A stretch of DNA of 64,000 bases from Cycas panzhihuaensis. Lineage: Eukaryota; Cycadophyta. Both the position numbers and the translations under genes were made by a program. The notes under the pieces were generated by a model. That model worked only from the letters and a program-made list of their open reading frames with translations. It ran no database searches and was not told where the DNA came from. This document shows positions 9,958 to 21,500 of the stretch, in pieces. The stretch lies in the NCBI GenBank assembly GCA_023213395.1, contig CM041465.1, positions 98,339,741 through 98,403,740 of the forward strand, written 5' to 3'. Position 1 is the first letter of the stretch, and each line of letters opens with the position of its first letter.

Positions 9958-10830
9958 TGGAAAATATCCAACTCCTATTTGGCTTAGAATTGGAGATGGG
10001 GGAAGTGTTGTTCTCCTTGTTGCCTACTAAACCACTTGGCCTTACTAGGCAATTATCCTGCTACTCCAATCTTGAAAGATTCATGTGTCTTATATCTTGT
10101 TTTGGTGGATTTTCTCTCCAAGATACAATCTTCCTTAAGCGGCTCCTCACTTTCCAAATACAAGTCATCAATTGAAGGTAAAGTGAACTAGTCTTGTTCC
10201 TCATCTAGCATGGAGGGCTCAAAGAGTTTTAAGTATTCAACATTTACTACTAAATATATTTGCATAGAAGGTGGAAGATCAAATTGGAAAGCATTGCTAC
10301 CTACTTTTCTCAAAATCTTGAATGGTCCATACCTTATAGGTTTGAGTTTCTTGCCTTATCCTTTTAGCCTTTCCTTACTTAAGTATAACCATACTAAATC
10401 TCCTTCTTGAAAAGTACACTCTTGCCTATGCTTATCATGTCTTTCCTTGTACTTTTGTTGAGTTCTTAGAAGTTGATTATGTACTTCTTTGTGGACTCTC
10501 TGGATCTTCTCCAAGTATCTTAAATCCTTGTCATGCTTCTCCTTCTCTTTGATGGATCCTTCCTTAGCTTGCATGGAAAACTCTAAGTCAAATGGACTTT
10601 GAGGCAAGTATCCCAAACAAACTTCAAAAGGTTCGTTAGAATGTAATGCATGCATTGCCCTATTAAATGCAAATTGTAGAAAAGCCAATGATTCATCCCA
10701 AGTCCTTGGATGCTTGGAATTGTATCCCCTCAATAAATGTACTAAAGTTCTGTTCACTACTTTGGTTTGTCCATCTGTTTGAGTATGGAAACTTGTACTC
10801 CTCTTCAAATTAGTATCCATCATCTCCCAT
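9958..10830 (-). pseudogene. Integrase catalytic C-terminal half and GPY/F module, element G
   Basis: The minus-strand frame 10823-10356 continues the integrase core: F-H-T-Q-T-D-G-Q-T-K-V-V-N-R-T, where the third catalytic residue should be Glu (usually Q-T-E). Here the visible residue is Lys (T-K-V), so the active site looks broken. It continues W-D-E-S-L-A-F-L-Q-F-A-F-N-R and F-E-V-C-L-G-Y-L-P, then E-G-D-L-V-W-L-Y-L. After a stop at the 10356 end the reading continues through K-P-I-R-Y-G-P-F-K-I-L, the GPY/F module. The trailing 250 bases read E-D-C-I-L-E-R-K and may be the start of a chromodomain-like tail, but this is too short to claim. Confidence 0.75.
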
Positions 10831-10838
10831 AGTGACTT

Positions 10839-11144
10839 CTAAAATGATGAAAGGAATTGAGTGTCTCGATCTGAAATGATGGAAGAAGGCAAGCCAAAAT
10901 TCTTCCATACATGCTCAAAGAATAACTCAGTTACTCCTACTCTTGTGATTGTCTTCTTACAAGGTATTAGACATATCATTGTACTAAACCTATCTACAAC
11001 AACAAACAGATAATCATGTCCCTTCCTAGTCATGGGAAGTCCCCCTAAGAAATCAATGGAGATACTTTCCCAAGGTCTACTAGGAATAGGAAGTGGTGTA
11101 TACAATCCTAATTTTCTTGAAGAAGGCTTAGAAGTATTACACAT
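10839..11144 (-). pseudogene. Integrase core, first part, element G
   Basis: The frame begins within the zinc-binding module (M-C-N-T-S-K-P-S) and enters the DDE core: P-W-E-S-I-S-I-D-F-L-G-G-L-P gives the first catalytic Asp, V-V-V-D-R-F-S-T-M follows, and I-I-S-D-R-D-T-Q-F-L-S gives the second. It is separated by stops or shifts from the next piece at 10823. Integrase inserts the cDNA copy; the preserved TAGAG duplication is the product of such activity when G arrived. Confidence 0.85.
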
Positions 11145-11167
11145 TACACATCCTTTTACATATTTTT

Positions 11168-11608
11168 TTACATCATTTTATATTTTTTCCATACAACGTA
11201 TATTCTCAAGTTTGCTAAAGTCTTCTCTATACCAAAGTGACCAGCTACTTTAGAAGTATGGGCTTCTCTAAGCCATTTGATCTTGTCTCCTTTTGATGGA
11301 ACATAGAGCTGCTCCCCTTTGAAAAGTAGACCATCCTTCCAAGCAAGCTGGGAAGGTCTTCCTTTCACTAGGTTCTCTAATTCTTCCTTCAAAGCTTCAT
11401 CTTTATGATACAAGTCTTTGTACTCTTCATGATGCATTGGCTCCACCTGCAAACTCATAAGAGAACTACAAACAAAAGTAGAAGAAGAAGTGGAATAAGG
11501 TGGTCTAGATAACATATCAGTAATTTTGTTAGTAAATCCCTTTTTGTACTTAATTACAATATTGAATTGTTGTAAATAACTCATCCACTTCATGTGTCTT
11601 GCTTGCAA
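11168..11608 (-). pseudogene. RNase H C-terminus and integrase zinc module, element G
   Basis: This frame begins R-H-M-K-W-M-S-Y-L-Q-Q-F, then I-K-Y-K-K-G-F-T-N-K-I-T-D-M-L-S-R, the last RNase H motif with its Asp. It then passes through a linker into H-T-S-K-V-A-G-H-F-G-I-E-K-T, the His pair of the H2C2 zinc module whose Cys pair lies in the next fragment. The junction order RNase H then integrase is standard for Ty3/gypsy. Confidence 0.85.
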
Positions 11609-11725
11609 TAATTTACTTTAGGTTTGTAAAAATTGAAGAGGCTTATGATCGGTATGAACTACAACCTCTCTTCCAAGTAAGTAGGACCTCCAATGCGTGC
11701 ATGCTTGATGTAGTGCGAATATTTG

Positions 11726-12208
11726 TCAATCATATGTTGGGTAGTTTTTTACTTGACGGGTGAAGACTTCCAAATGGTAAGCAATAGGCTTATGATCTTG
11801 AATAAGGATAGCTCCCATCACATTTCCACTTGCATCATCTTCTACTTTAAAATGCCTTTGCAAATTTGGCATTACCAAAACTGGTGCTTCACAAATTTTC
11901 TTCTTTAAAAGAAGAAAAACTTCTTCCTTCTTGGAACCCCAAGTAAACTTTTTACTAGCTTTTTTCAATCCATGTAGAGGTGCTACAACTTGTGATAAAT
12001 GAAGAATAAACTTTCTCAAGTATTGACAAGCTTCTAAAAAACTTCTCATGTCTGTGATGTTTGTTGGCCTAGGCCATTTGAGGATGGCTTGAGTCTTGAG
12101 TGGATTGATGCTCAACTTTCCTCCTCCAACCATAAAGCCTAAGAAAACCAAGTTCTCCTTGCCAAATTCACACTTCTTTACATTAAGCTTTAAATGATGC
12201 TTAACCAT
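11726..12208 (-). pseudogene. RT thumb/connection and RNase H N-terminus, element G
   Basis: The frame reads L-K-L-N-V-K-K-C-E-F-G, V-F-L-G-F-M-V-G-G-G, then I-T-D-M-R-S-F-L-E-A-C-Q-Y-L-R-K-F-I. These are the usual post-YxDD segments of gypsy RT, here with E-A-C-Q-Y in place of the common G-L-x-x-Y. It continues into RNase H with F-K-V-E-D-D-A-S-G-N-V-M-G-A-I-L. The single break before 12233 separates it from the RT palm. Confidence 0.85.
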
Positions 12209-12232
12209 AGTCTTTAAAACTTCTTCTATGTA

Positions 12233-12739
12233 CTAAAAATATTCCTCCCATGTGTTGCTGAAAATTAAAATGTCATCAAGATAGACAACATCAAAATTAT
12301 CCAAGTAAGGCCTTAACATTTCATTCATTAGCCTTATGAATGTTGTAGGAGCATTACATAATCCAAAAGGCATAACCATCCATTCAAAGAGTCCTTGCTT
12401 TGTTTTGAAGGCCGTCTTCCATGTGTTCTCCTCCTTGACCCTAACTTGGTGATAACCACTTTTCAAATCCAACTTAGTAAAATAACAAGCATGCTCAATT
12501 TGATTAAGCAAATCATCTATGCGAGACAAGGGGTAGTGATTTTTAATTGTAATTTTATTCAAAGCATGAAAGTCTATACACATTCTCCATCCTCCATCCT
12601 TCTTAGGCACCAAGACAATTGGTGACCCACAAGGTGAACATGAAGGTCTTATGACCCCTTGATCAAGCAACTCCTCAACTTGCCTCTTTATCTCATTATT
12701 CTCTACAATGGAGTGCCTATACAAAGTAACATTAGGCAA
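12233..12739 (-). pseudogene. Reverse transcriptase palm/fingers, element G
   Basis: It contains G-V-I-R-P-S-C-S-P-C-G-S-P-I-V-L-V, K-K-D-G-G-W-R-M-C-I-D-F, P-L-S-R-I-D-D-L-L, F-T-K-L-D-L-K-S-G-Y-H-Q, M-P-F-G-L-C-N-A-P-T-T-F, and the catalytic V-V-Y-L-D-D-I-L-I-F. All three metal-binding Asp positions are present. The start of the frame is the protease-RT junction; a frameshift precedes it. The intact motif order makes the assignment secure even though the polyprotein is broken on both sides. Confidence 0.92.
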
Positions 12740-12818
12740 TGGTGCATCTCCTACAAGAGTGATTTCATGCTCTATCTTTCTCTTTAGTGGTATCCTATCA
12801 ACATGTTGAAATAGAATA

Positions 12819-13157
12819 TCATACCTGTGTCTTTAACTCCTTAATTTGTTGCATTTGTTTAGGTGATATAAGAAGAGTGTGAGTAGAAGGACCTTCTTCA
12901 TCTCCTGGCTCTTCTTTTCTCCTTACCATTAAGATGATGAATTTACCACATGTATTGATCATCTTTTTTTCTCGAGTGGCTAAAATTGATGTTATCTTAT
13001 CCAAGTGCTTCTTTGTGGCCTTTATGATGAAGCCCTTATTATCCTTTATTAATCGATACTTTCTCTCCTTTTGATAGAAGAGTGCATCTCGATCCCACAA
13101 GTAGGGACTCCCAAACACAACATGGCATACATCTAATGGTACCACATCACATATCAC
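12819..13157 (-). pseudogene. Protease C-terminal part and RT-proximal linker, element G
   Basis: It opens M-I-C-D-V-V-P-L-D-V-C-H-V-V-F-G-S-P-Y-L-W, the familiar end of a retroelement aspartic protease (C-D-V-V-P-L-D-V-x-x-V-x-L-G-x-P). It then runs into a Lys-rich and Glu-rich linker toward RT. It shares the protease domain with the fragment ending at 13218; one stop lies between them. Confidence 0.75.
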
Positions 13158-13217
13158 TTCATCAACAAAAACATTAGTGATGGAAATTTTAAGTGTGCAT
13201 TGCTTTGATATTTACAT

Positions 13218-13871
13218 TTACACATCTTTATAGATCCAACCAAGAGGATATGGGTGAGGGTGTGGAGTAGTTACCAACCTAAGGCTCTTTACCAAACTTT
13301 CTGAGATCAAATTCTTTTGGCTCCCTGGATCTATAATGGCACCAATAATATTATTTCCTACTTGAAGCTTTAAGTGAAATAGTTCCTCTCTTGTAGCATC
13401 ATCTCCATAATTTGTAAGTAGAGTAACCTCCTCTTCTTCTCCTTCACTTTGAATCTCCACCTCAGAAAGTAGTGCTTTCCCTTTTTTCTTCTTTCTCAAT
13501 TCCATATCCTTGATATGCTTTACCTTTAGCTCTGTATGCAACTTCCAACACTTTGTTGTAATATGACCACTAATATCACAATGCTTACAATAGTTAGAAC
13601 TTTTAACAAAATTAGTTCTTTTCTTCTTTCCTTCTTGCCTTTTAGGTGAGTGCAATTTAGGATTCTTTTCATACTTATTAGACATAAAAGTAGAATCTTT
13701 AGACATGAATGTAGGTTTCTTGATTTTACTTTCTATTGCCATATCCATTTTACTTGCTTCTCCAATGGATTGAACCTTAAAAAGCCTTAGTTCCTTCCTT
13801 ATGTATTCATGTAATCCACCAATGAATTTCATAAGAGTGTTATGTTCATCCATATTAATACCAAGTAGCAT
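13218..13871 (-). pseudogene. Gag zinc knuckle and protease N-terminus, element G
   Basis: The frame has the end of Gag (K-F-I-G-G-L-H-E-Y-I-R-K-E-L) and one CCHC zinc knuckle, C-K-H-C-D-I-S-G-H-I-T-T-K-C. The protease start follows: G-N-N-I-I-G-A-I-I-D-P-G-S-Q-K-N-L-I-S-E, in which the usual D-S/T-G appears as D-P-G. A Lys-rich linker separates the knuckle from the protease. Gag packages element RNA; the protease would cut the polyprotein. Confidence 0.85.
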
Positions 13872-13979
13872 GCCATGCCTAAAAAATAAAGAAGTATAGT
13901 CTTGGATACATACACCTCTCCCTTGGCATAAATATTACCAAGTGACCCATTGGTCTTCCTCATGACCTATGGGGTAGCA

Positions 13980-14537
13980 TTACTTCTTTATTATTTTCTT
14001 AAAATCCATCCATGAAAAAGAAGATATATCATGAGTCTTCAAATATGCATTCCACCATGTCAATGTATGTTTACACAAATTGAGCCTAGCAAATGAAAGC
14101 TTTTGAGCATTACTATAAGCATAAATTGTGAAGTAGGTTTCAAGTTGATCCAACCAATGGTCCAACTTTTTAGCATTTACCTCTCCATCATAAGTTGGAA
14201 TATCCAACTTTGCCTCCACCTTAAAGGGTTGATGAGATGAAGTACCCTTGCTTTCTTTAAATGAGTGCTTTAAGGTCTCCTCCTCTTCCTCTTTATGGTT
14301 GTGGTCATATATGGATCCTCCTTCAACTTCCTTCTCTTTGCCTTTTCCCTTGACTAGAGGTAGAAGCTGGGTCATTATTTGCATCAAGACTTCTACGTTC
14401 TTCTCAAGCTTCTCAAATATAATTTCTCCATCTTCTTTTTCATCCATGGTGCTTAGATTCTTTCTTTGTCTTCTTGGTGATTGCAATACAAGAAAAGCTT
14501 CACCTTTCTCTTTGTATCCTTTCCTTGTTTGTATCAT
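13980..14537 (-). pseudogene. Gag N-terminal part, element G
   Basis: It begins with an ATG at 14537, just 27 bases inside the primer-binding site, which supports it as the true polyprotein start. After a charged region comes D-I-P-T-Y-D-G-E-V-N-A-K-K-L-D-H-W-L-D-Q-L-E-T-Y-F, then W-W-N-A-Y-L-K-T-H, a typical gypsy retrotransposon Gag core. The frame ends at 13980; the rest of Gag resumes at 13871 in another frame. Confidence 0.85.
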
Positions 14538-14563
14538 TCAAGTCCCTACAACAAAGATCACAT

Positions 14564-14575
14564 GCTCTGATACCA
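14564..14575 (-). promoter_or_regulatory. Primer-binding site of element G (initiator-Met tRNA)
   Basis: The minus strand reads TGGTATCAGAGC, complementary to the 3' end of plant initiator methionine tRNA. It starts five bases from the LTR edge at 14581. This primer is usual for copia and many chromoviral gypsy elements. Confidence 0.92.
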
Positions 14576-14580
14576 AAATA

Positions 14581-15484
14581 TGATCCCAAAATAGAGCTTA
14601 ATTGGTGAAGAAGTCAATTATCAACCTTTCTCCTTAAGATCCTGGGAGTTAGTGTAGAAATCCCAATAACATCAAAACAAGAATGAGCCCACAAAAGAAA
14701 ATTCTATACCAAATCATTTATACTTGCCATTGGTCCAAAAGTATGAAGAGTAATACTTTTATTAAACTATAAAAATCTCCATTTACTGGTGGAGAAAATA
14801 ACTAGCAAAAGAATGGTAAAATTACAAGGAATAGATGATACAATTATACCATAAAGGGGACTCCAACCCTCCAAAATACTTCTCTAAGGATGCTTCCCAA
14901 GTCAAGTGCCTTTCACCTTCAAGAACCAAGTCTCCAACTAGTAATAGGGCCCAATTTATATAAAGAAACCCATATTTCATGTTTAACAAGTGGCAATCAT
15001 GCAATTATAACCACTAACCACCAGAATGCATGTTGTCCAAGTGGCCTTCATGCAATTCTTAAAAATTGTAGATTTTAACTAGGCTTAACGAATTCCAATT
15101 CAGCTCAAATTTGGTAAACATATAGGAACACATGTCCTCTTCGCTTCCTCAAAAATTTAACTCATTTGGATGTCATTTGACCACATTGTTATTTATTTAA
15201 TGATCATATATATTTATTATTTTTCTGCTAGCTATGGGATTAATTTTATGCAAAACAAGGCTTGAACTCTAATCAAATGATATTTTCTAAATCCCACCAT
15301 TTGTACACATGTAGTCGGATGTGTCTCCTTCCTTTACACAAAATTTCATATAAGTTTGATACCATTTGGCCATATCTCTTTTAGTTATACCAATGCCTAG
15401 CATTTTCTGCATAATGTAGACATATGGTATATCATTCTAGTATTTTCTGCCTCCTGTAAACATATGGTAGATCCTCCTAGATCA
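14581..15484 (-). repeat. 5' LTR of element G
   Basis: Pairs with 9041-9943. The strongest divergence is in the middle third. It would hold the promoter, since the element reads leftward. Confidence 0.95.
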
Positions 15485-15489
15485 TAGAG
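15485..15489. other. Target-site duplication TAGAG, right of element G
   Basis: Matches 9036-9040 exactly. The antisense-gene reading of element C resumes directly after it. Confidence 0.9.
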
Positions 15490-15644
15490 CTCTAGCAGAG
15501 ATAGTGGAAAAGGGGGGAGAAGATGCCCCAGTAAGCTAAGAGATAGGTGAGGTGGTGCCAGAGGCTAAGGAGAAGGTACTAACAGCCAAGGGAGGCCCCA
15601 TGGAGAGGTGTTCATCTGAGTCAAGGAGCTGGCCATCCCATGAG
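15490..15644 (+). pseudogene. Antisense gene exon 2, second part, element C
   Basis: After element G the frame resumes with A-E-I-V-E-K-G-G-E-D-A-P, then E-I-G-E-V-V-P-E-A-K-E-K-V-L-T. This matches E-K-G-R-D-A-L-I-G-Q-V-I-G-E-V-V in B and the same block in A. It ends CCCATGAG followed by GTAAGA. Compared with A it is one base shorter near its end, a frameshift that spoils the exon phase here. Confidence 0.65.
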
Positions 15645-15766
15645 GTAAGACACTATCCTTTCCTGACGTCTTTCGACCACTAGGTTCTTAAATAGTTTGC
15701 TTTTATTTGATTTTAAGGTTTTGATATATGGATATACAAATTGACATGTGGTGTGTGATTTAACAG
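15645..15766 (+). other. Intron 2 of the antisense gene, element C
   Basis: This 122-bp intron has donor GAG/GTAAGA, a T-rich body, a TTGAC branch-point-like word and acceptor TTTAACAG/GAG. The homologous segments in B (122 bp) and A (127 bp) have the same borders, while their interiors have drifted more than the flanking exons. On the element's own sense strand it has no intron signals. Confidence 0.75.
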
Positions 15767-16290
15767 GAGTAGCAGAGATGACGAGGTTGGTGGGGGTAGT
15801 AGTCCGGGAGATATCCCCCCAGACCTACACAGAGGAACAACCTCCCATCTAGGCTAGAGAGGAGCCTCAATCGGTAGGGACACACACAATAGTATTTACC
15901 TCACTAATCAGAGCCAAGGATATATAAGTAACAAAGTCCTGGGCACACCAAGCAAGGGCTAGACAACTACAGGGAGAGTTGGATGGGATCCACATAGAGA
16001 GGTACCATGCAGTCACAGAGAGAGACATCTTACGAGGGTGGGTCCAGGTACTAGAGGCTTAGGGAGGAGGAGCATCAGGTGGTGATGTAGAGAATTACAT
16101 CAGGATAGTCATGCTAGAGGAGAGGCTTTGAGGAGTGGAGGGGGAGAGGGATCATATCTAGATCCAATACAATCAACTGGTTGAGCATATGGCTGCGAGG
16201 TCATCATGGAGTAGGACTCAAACTCACATGACAATGACGACCCTGAGGAGGCCTCAAGACAAGGGGAGTGAGGAAGGGAGTTCACAGTAA
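15767..16290 (+). pseudogene. Antisense gene exon 3, element C
   Basis: It reads G-V-A-E-M-T-R-L-V-G-V-V-V-R-E-I-S-P-Q and I-V-F-T-S-L-I-R-A-K-D-I, then a charged helical stretch (L-Q-G-E-L-D-G-I-H-I-E-R-Y-H-A-V-T-E-R), then R-T-Q-T-H-M-T-M-T-T-L-R-R-P. The same succession occurs in B and A. Four or more TAG/TGA stops are present, each where the homologues have Gln, Trp or Arg. I place the end at the TAA of 16288-16290; the true end is uncertain. Confidence 0.55.
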
Positions 16291-17108
16291 TGGTGGAGGA
16301 GCCTATGAGGCATGTGGCCTCCTGGGGAGGGGTCACATTGGCCAGGAGATGATACCCCCTAAGGGTAGGGACATCGAGGCATGACATGTAGGATTAGTTT
16401 TGATCTGGAAAGCATCAGACCTCTAGGGAGTTACCATGTATTGACACATGATTGTACTCCTCCCTGTAAGGATTCCAACTTCCCTACAATGATTTACTAT
16501 ATTGTTTTGTATGATATGATTCATTGTATATATAGATAGGGGCCCATTAGCACCCTATTTGATCCATGATGATGGTGTTATGATGTTGTATTTGTTGTTT
16601 ATTTATTTATATATTTATGTATATATAGACATGGGTGTACGGGGGGCTATATATCATGATGGTTTTAGTTGATTATTATATGCTTTTTGTTATTAGATCA
16701 CTTGGGTGGCACCTACACAACCTTTCATGTAGGACCACACTCATAGCGGGTACATATGACTATAATGAATATAGGTGATAAAGACGTATGAGGCTAGGAG
16801 ATGGAGGGATATGTACATCTGTCGAAGGAGCATAGCGAATATACAAAGGAAGCAATGACAAGGAGAGAGTACGGGTACTCAAGCATGCTTTCCTACAGAA
16901 GCATGGACGTCTGACTAGGATGAACAGTTTCCCATGAAAGGGAAACAAAAGATGCCATAGGAGGAATTATGAAGATAAGACAGCCACCCTAAGCTACCAC
17001 TCCACTTGTGGTTAGGAGGAATAGAGACGCGCTTAGTGGTAGTTTAGGCTCATTTCAGAGCAAGAGGGGAGACGTCAATATGCTTGGTCTACTGAGAAGG
17101 AGGGATAG
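16291..17108 (-). other. Element C region between integrase and antisense gene
   Basis: No gene is supported. On the minus strand its first bases after pol (AAATGAGCCTAAACTACCAC) match those after pol in A and B, so it is the post-pol untranslated region. It also contains the 3' side of the antisense gene. The small frame 16760-16948 is not conserved. Confidence 0.6.
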
Positions 17109-18540
17109 TCACACATAGAATTTCTCAAGGAACTTATTGTTAATAGCTTTCTCAAACTCAAGACCATCTAGAGTTGTAATCCTGTAGGCATCATTATTGA
17201 GGCTTTAAAAAATGATGAAAGGGCCAACCCATTTAGGTTTGAATTTGGACAACCAGTCATGGAGATATTCCAACTTGAGGACGTGGTCCCTGGGATGTAA
17301 GGGACAGGGGCGAAGGCATTTTCCATATGTCTTTCGCATCCTAGCTTTGGATGTGAGATTCGCTTGATATGCGATTAAGCATTTCTCATCCAAGGCTTTG
17401 AGCTCTAGGAGGCGGTCATGACGGTAGGACTCCTCGTCAACAAGACCCTGAACAGAAACTTGCAAGGATGGGATTTTAACTTCCAATGAGAGGACCGCCT
17501 TAGTTTTGTATACAAGTGAGAATGGGTCATCCCTATAGCTGTGCAAATGCAAGTGTAGTATGCCCAAAGGGAAGAAAGAAGTTGAAGATGCCAATCCTCT
17601 TAAGATTGGACTATGGTTTCCTTTAGGATATTTATGAGGGTTTTGTTAAAAGATTCTATTTAGCCATTGGCCTGGGGGTAATAGGGGGAGGAAGTTTTGT
17701 GAGATATCTTAAATCTCTCATAAAGTTCATTCATCTCTTTATTACAAAAGGGGGTTCTCTTATCTGTAATCAAGATGTTAGGAACCCCAAATCGATAAAT
17801 GATATGCTGGTAGACAAAGGTAGTTATTGTCTTACTAGGAGTAGAGGATAGAGGGACCGCTTTGGCCCATTTAGTAAAGTATTCCATCACAGTTAATATG
17901 AACTTGTGCTATGATGAAGAAGGTGGGGTTATGGCCCCAATGAGGTCTAATCCCCATTGGGAGGAAGGCCATGGGGAGATGACAAGGAGCAAGGCCTCGG
18001 AAGGCAAATGGGTGACATTGGTGTGCTCTTGAAATTGATGACATCATAGGGCATAGGCATGGGCATCCTTAAAGAGGGATGACCATTAATAAACCATATG
18101 AAGGATCCTTTGGGCTATGGATTGGTCTCTAGAATGACTCCCACAAATACCATTATGGTATTCATGGAGTATTTGGCATGCCTTGTCAGGATTGACATAG
18201 TAGAGAAGGATCCCATCGCAAGACCTCTTGTACAATACCTCCTCTATAAGGAAGTACTTCCAGGCAGTAGCTTGAATGTGTCACCTAACCTTATCGCTAG
18301 CATCGGGACGATATTGTTACTCAATGAGGTATCACACAATATCCCAATACCACTCACTATCAGTCAATGGATGGGAAGATGAGTCCTGAATAGCAAAAAT
18401 GGGCTTGTTAGGTAAGGAATCATCAATAAGAGTGTTAAAGAAGTTTGAGATTAGGATGTCAGCTAGTTATTCAGCAACCACCGTCCCCTTCTTTGATTTC
18501 TTGTTAACAATTTAGAGATCAAATTCCTAAAGGAGTATGG
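17109..18540 (-). pseudogene. Integrase, element C
   Basis: Reading leftward from 18540: the end of the RNase H-integrase connection (E-F-D-L, K-K-S-K-K-G), the zinc-module region, W-G-L-D-L-I-G-A-I for the first catalytic Asp, then E-Y-F-T-K-W-A-K-A-V-P. The block I-T-D-K-R-T-P-F-C-N-K-E-M follows (second Asp kept, but the usual N-G after it is K-R), and then S-P-Y-Y-P-Q-A-N-G, a stop, and I-E-S-F-N with the third catalytic Glu. The C-terminal segment (17594-17205) has A-R-M-R-K-T-Y-G-K, D-H-V-L-K-L-E-Y and F-K-P-K-W-V-G-P-F. Pol ends at the TGA of 17109-17111. The 5' part of this pol lies at 54498-57597, across element A. Confidence 0.85.
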
Positions 18541-21500
18541 TGTTTCCCAACTATCGGGAATCGAAATAGACGGGTCAACTCAAGTAAGTATACGTATGCT
18601 TCTATCCCTCACCTCCATTAGTTCTACTAGAGCTGGATTAAAGCATTTCACTTACATTACATGATAGCTTGGTTTATTGAGTGATCATTATGCATCTGCT
18701 ACTTGATCATGCTGCATTATACCATTTTAGCTTATGACAATCTAGGGATATGCATCCCATGATGCTCCACAACCTTCCTCTATATCATCTCCATATTATG
18801 CCAAGTACTAATCAGCTCATGTAGCCTGATCACATCTCCATTGACACACCTTGACCCCTACCACCTTGCCTAGGCATGGTTGGCATCTTTTTACTTGTTT
18901 ATTAACTTTCTGGGAGTTTCTTCCCTTTAATATTTCACCTATCATATGTCTCTTAGGTCCCATGACTGTCTCCTGCCACTTGGACAGAGTGTCATTCCCC
19001 TTAAGCCTGAAACATCCCCCTTTTCCTGAGCTTCCAAACTCCCTATTATTATTTCTCTACTGCACTGTGGTAAAGATTGTGGTACCATTGCAAAATTTGT
19101 AATACCATGAAGTTTACCATAGGGCAACTATCATTTTCTATTTTATAAAATATGTTGTGGCTAATTTTGCATTTATTGTGAAATTACCACATGAAAGAGA
19201 TGTATTCCTAGCCCAAGTTGAATCCTAATCACTCAATTGAGCTAGGGTTACATTTAAAAACTTAAAAATGCCCCTATTTCTTCCTTTTCTACTCTGAAAA
19301 AACTCTCTTTCTCACTCATTCTATATAGCTTCCTACAAAAATTCCCTACAAGTAACTGATATATCAACCTTCCAGCTTGAGATCAGCTCTCTGAAGCTCC
19401 AAATCTATAGTAGTAGGCCTACAACAAGGCTACCTCAAGGAAGGACATGCTACAAGCTCGCCACCAAGCACAGATATCCCTCTTTAGTCCAGTCTCATCT
19501 TCAGATTGTAGCCTCCATCAGGTTTCACCTATAAACCCTACAGGGCTAGCCTTCTTTCCTCTTTTCTCAGGTAGATCTTCCCCTGATCTACCTACAGCAG
19601 GTATTCCTTCCCCTCTATTTTGTTTTGCTTCCTTCAAATTATTGAAAAGTGGTTTGAATATCTTGCACAACACCCATTTCTCCCAGTTTTCTTACTGCAT
19701 ATAGGAGGCAAACCCTCCTTTTTCTTGCCTACTCATCATTCCTTCTAGCTCTTCCGTAGCTTCTCCAAGGAGGCAATAAGGAAGAGGTCTTAAAAGGAGA
19801 GTGAAAGGAGCAAAGGTAGGTTTTGTACTTAGCAAGCCTTCTCCCCAAGGGTAGCCTACTTCTCCCCCTTCCTCTTTCACCTCTGTACTTCCCTTGGGTT
19901 TCGAAAGGGCTTCCAGAAGAGGGGTCACTACTGGTAGCAACATATACAACCTATTATTACACTTGCTCTCAGCTTTATGGGCCTTACATGAGCAAGAATC
20001 ACAGCCTCGAATCCAAACCCTACCCATCATTTAGTGTTGGGTTAGTTAGAGGTTGCAAAAGTTGCACTTCACAACTCTTGCAATATTGTCAATGTTTACA
20101 GCTTTACAGCAACCTATCACTCACACATCAAGCTTTTGTTACACCATTTTTGCCTGTTATATTTGTTCTTGGGTAATGTGGAGAGTTGTAGTCTTACAGG
20201 GTTAGCCATTCTAAGGCTAACTACCCCTATCCTCCTTGTTTTCTTTGCATGAAAGGAAATCGAAAGTTGGCTTTAGATGTAAAAGTTTCTTTTGGTTAAG
20301 ATAACTTGCATTATATTATTTTATATATTGCATATACATATACACCTTGTGTCCTAGTAGCCCCTTAGGGAGGGAAAACATCACTTGGTTGTAGGTTCCC
20401 CTTTTTCCATGTGTGGAGAAAGAGAAAGACACTTCCACCCAAGTACATCCTTATCTTCCTTCTTGGTATTTCACTTGAGTCTCTTGGATATCTTTCTCTT
20501 CTTTTTTCCTTTCTGCTTTTCCTTTTAATTTTGGGAAGGTAAGAAAGCCCCCTACCCTCATTCGTTAGCATAACCATACCACACCACCTATGTTTGGGAA
20601 TAGTAAGAGGAAAGTGAACATGACAAAGGAGATAGCGCTCCTCTAACCGCACATTTTTTTTTGTATGCCCCTCGGTCCTTTTTTGTCCTACTCCTCTTGC
20701 TTTGTTTTGCTCATCCATGTGCATTACATATGAAGGAAAAAGGGAAAGAAAGAGAACTTACATATATTATTGGCACACATTTAGTTAGCTTGCCTATTCA
20801 AAAAGTGCACTAGATAGGGCCCATATCTATTGCATACTTATTTGTTATATGTTTTTCTTAGGCTTGCATTCCTTGCATGCACCTTGCATTACTTACAATT
20901 ACTTTGTTAGTTCCTCACCCTTTTTTATATTTAAAAATGAAGGAGAGTGAGGATGTATATGAGTGAGTAAATGAGTGTTTTATTTCTTGTTTATGATTGT
21001 TCCTTTCCTCCTTCCCAGAAAGAACCCCCTTTCTCGTACAAGAATTCAACACCATATTCTCAACCTCACCATCACCCACATTACATAGCCACTCTCATGC
21101 AAAAGGTTTGAGACTCTCTCCACTATCGTTTCATGTCCTTAAGGTCATCTTAGGCATAGTGCCCTAAGGACAATCCCCCTTTAAGGCCACTTTCTTTTTT
21201 GATCTTTATTATACTTGTCATAGCTAGGCAACCTTTAGGTTGGTCCCACACTCATAGATAAGTCATCTTGTCATTTCGCTACGAGAGCGCATCACCCTTA
21301 CTGCTTGCCTAGGCCTACTTCTCTTACACCCCCTATTCTACGCAAGGAGCCATCCTCTCACTTATCTTCTCCTCCCTCCTTCGGCCATCCAAGGGCAAGA
21401 GGGCCTATCTTTCAAGGTTACTTAGGAACCTGAAGATATCCCTCGTCTCTTTCACCCCCCAACCAAAGTAGAGTTACTTCGAAGGGAGTTTGTGCACCAT

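Larger units (their letters stand above)
9041..15484 (-). mobile_element. Element G: complete Ty3/gypsy retrotransposon, minus strand
   Basis: It has two LTRs of about 904 bp, a perfect 5-bp target duplication, a polypurine tract, an initiator-Met tRNA primer site and all Gag-Pol domains in the order Gag, protease, RT, RNase H, integrase. The integrase ends in a GPY/F-type module, which points to the chromovirus side of Ty3/gypsy, but I see no convincing full chromodomain. The LTRs differ at roughly 5-8% of positions by eye, so it is a moderately old copy. The coding frame is cut into pieces by single stops and frameshifts. Confidence 0.9.

Noticed and set aside
9958-10360. Full chromodomain at the end of element G's integrase
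   Set aside because: Only a short E-D-C-I-L-E-R-K-like start is visible; the aromatic and W-K-x-W parts of a chromodomain were not found.
14248-14583. 111-residue plus-strand frame
   Set aside because: It is the reverse strand of element G's gag and includes its primer site.
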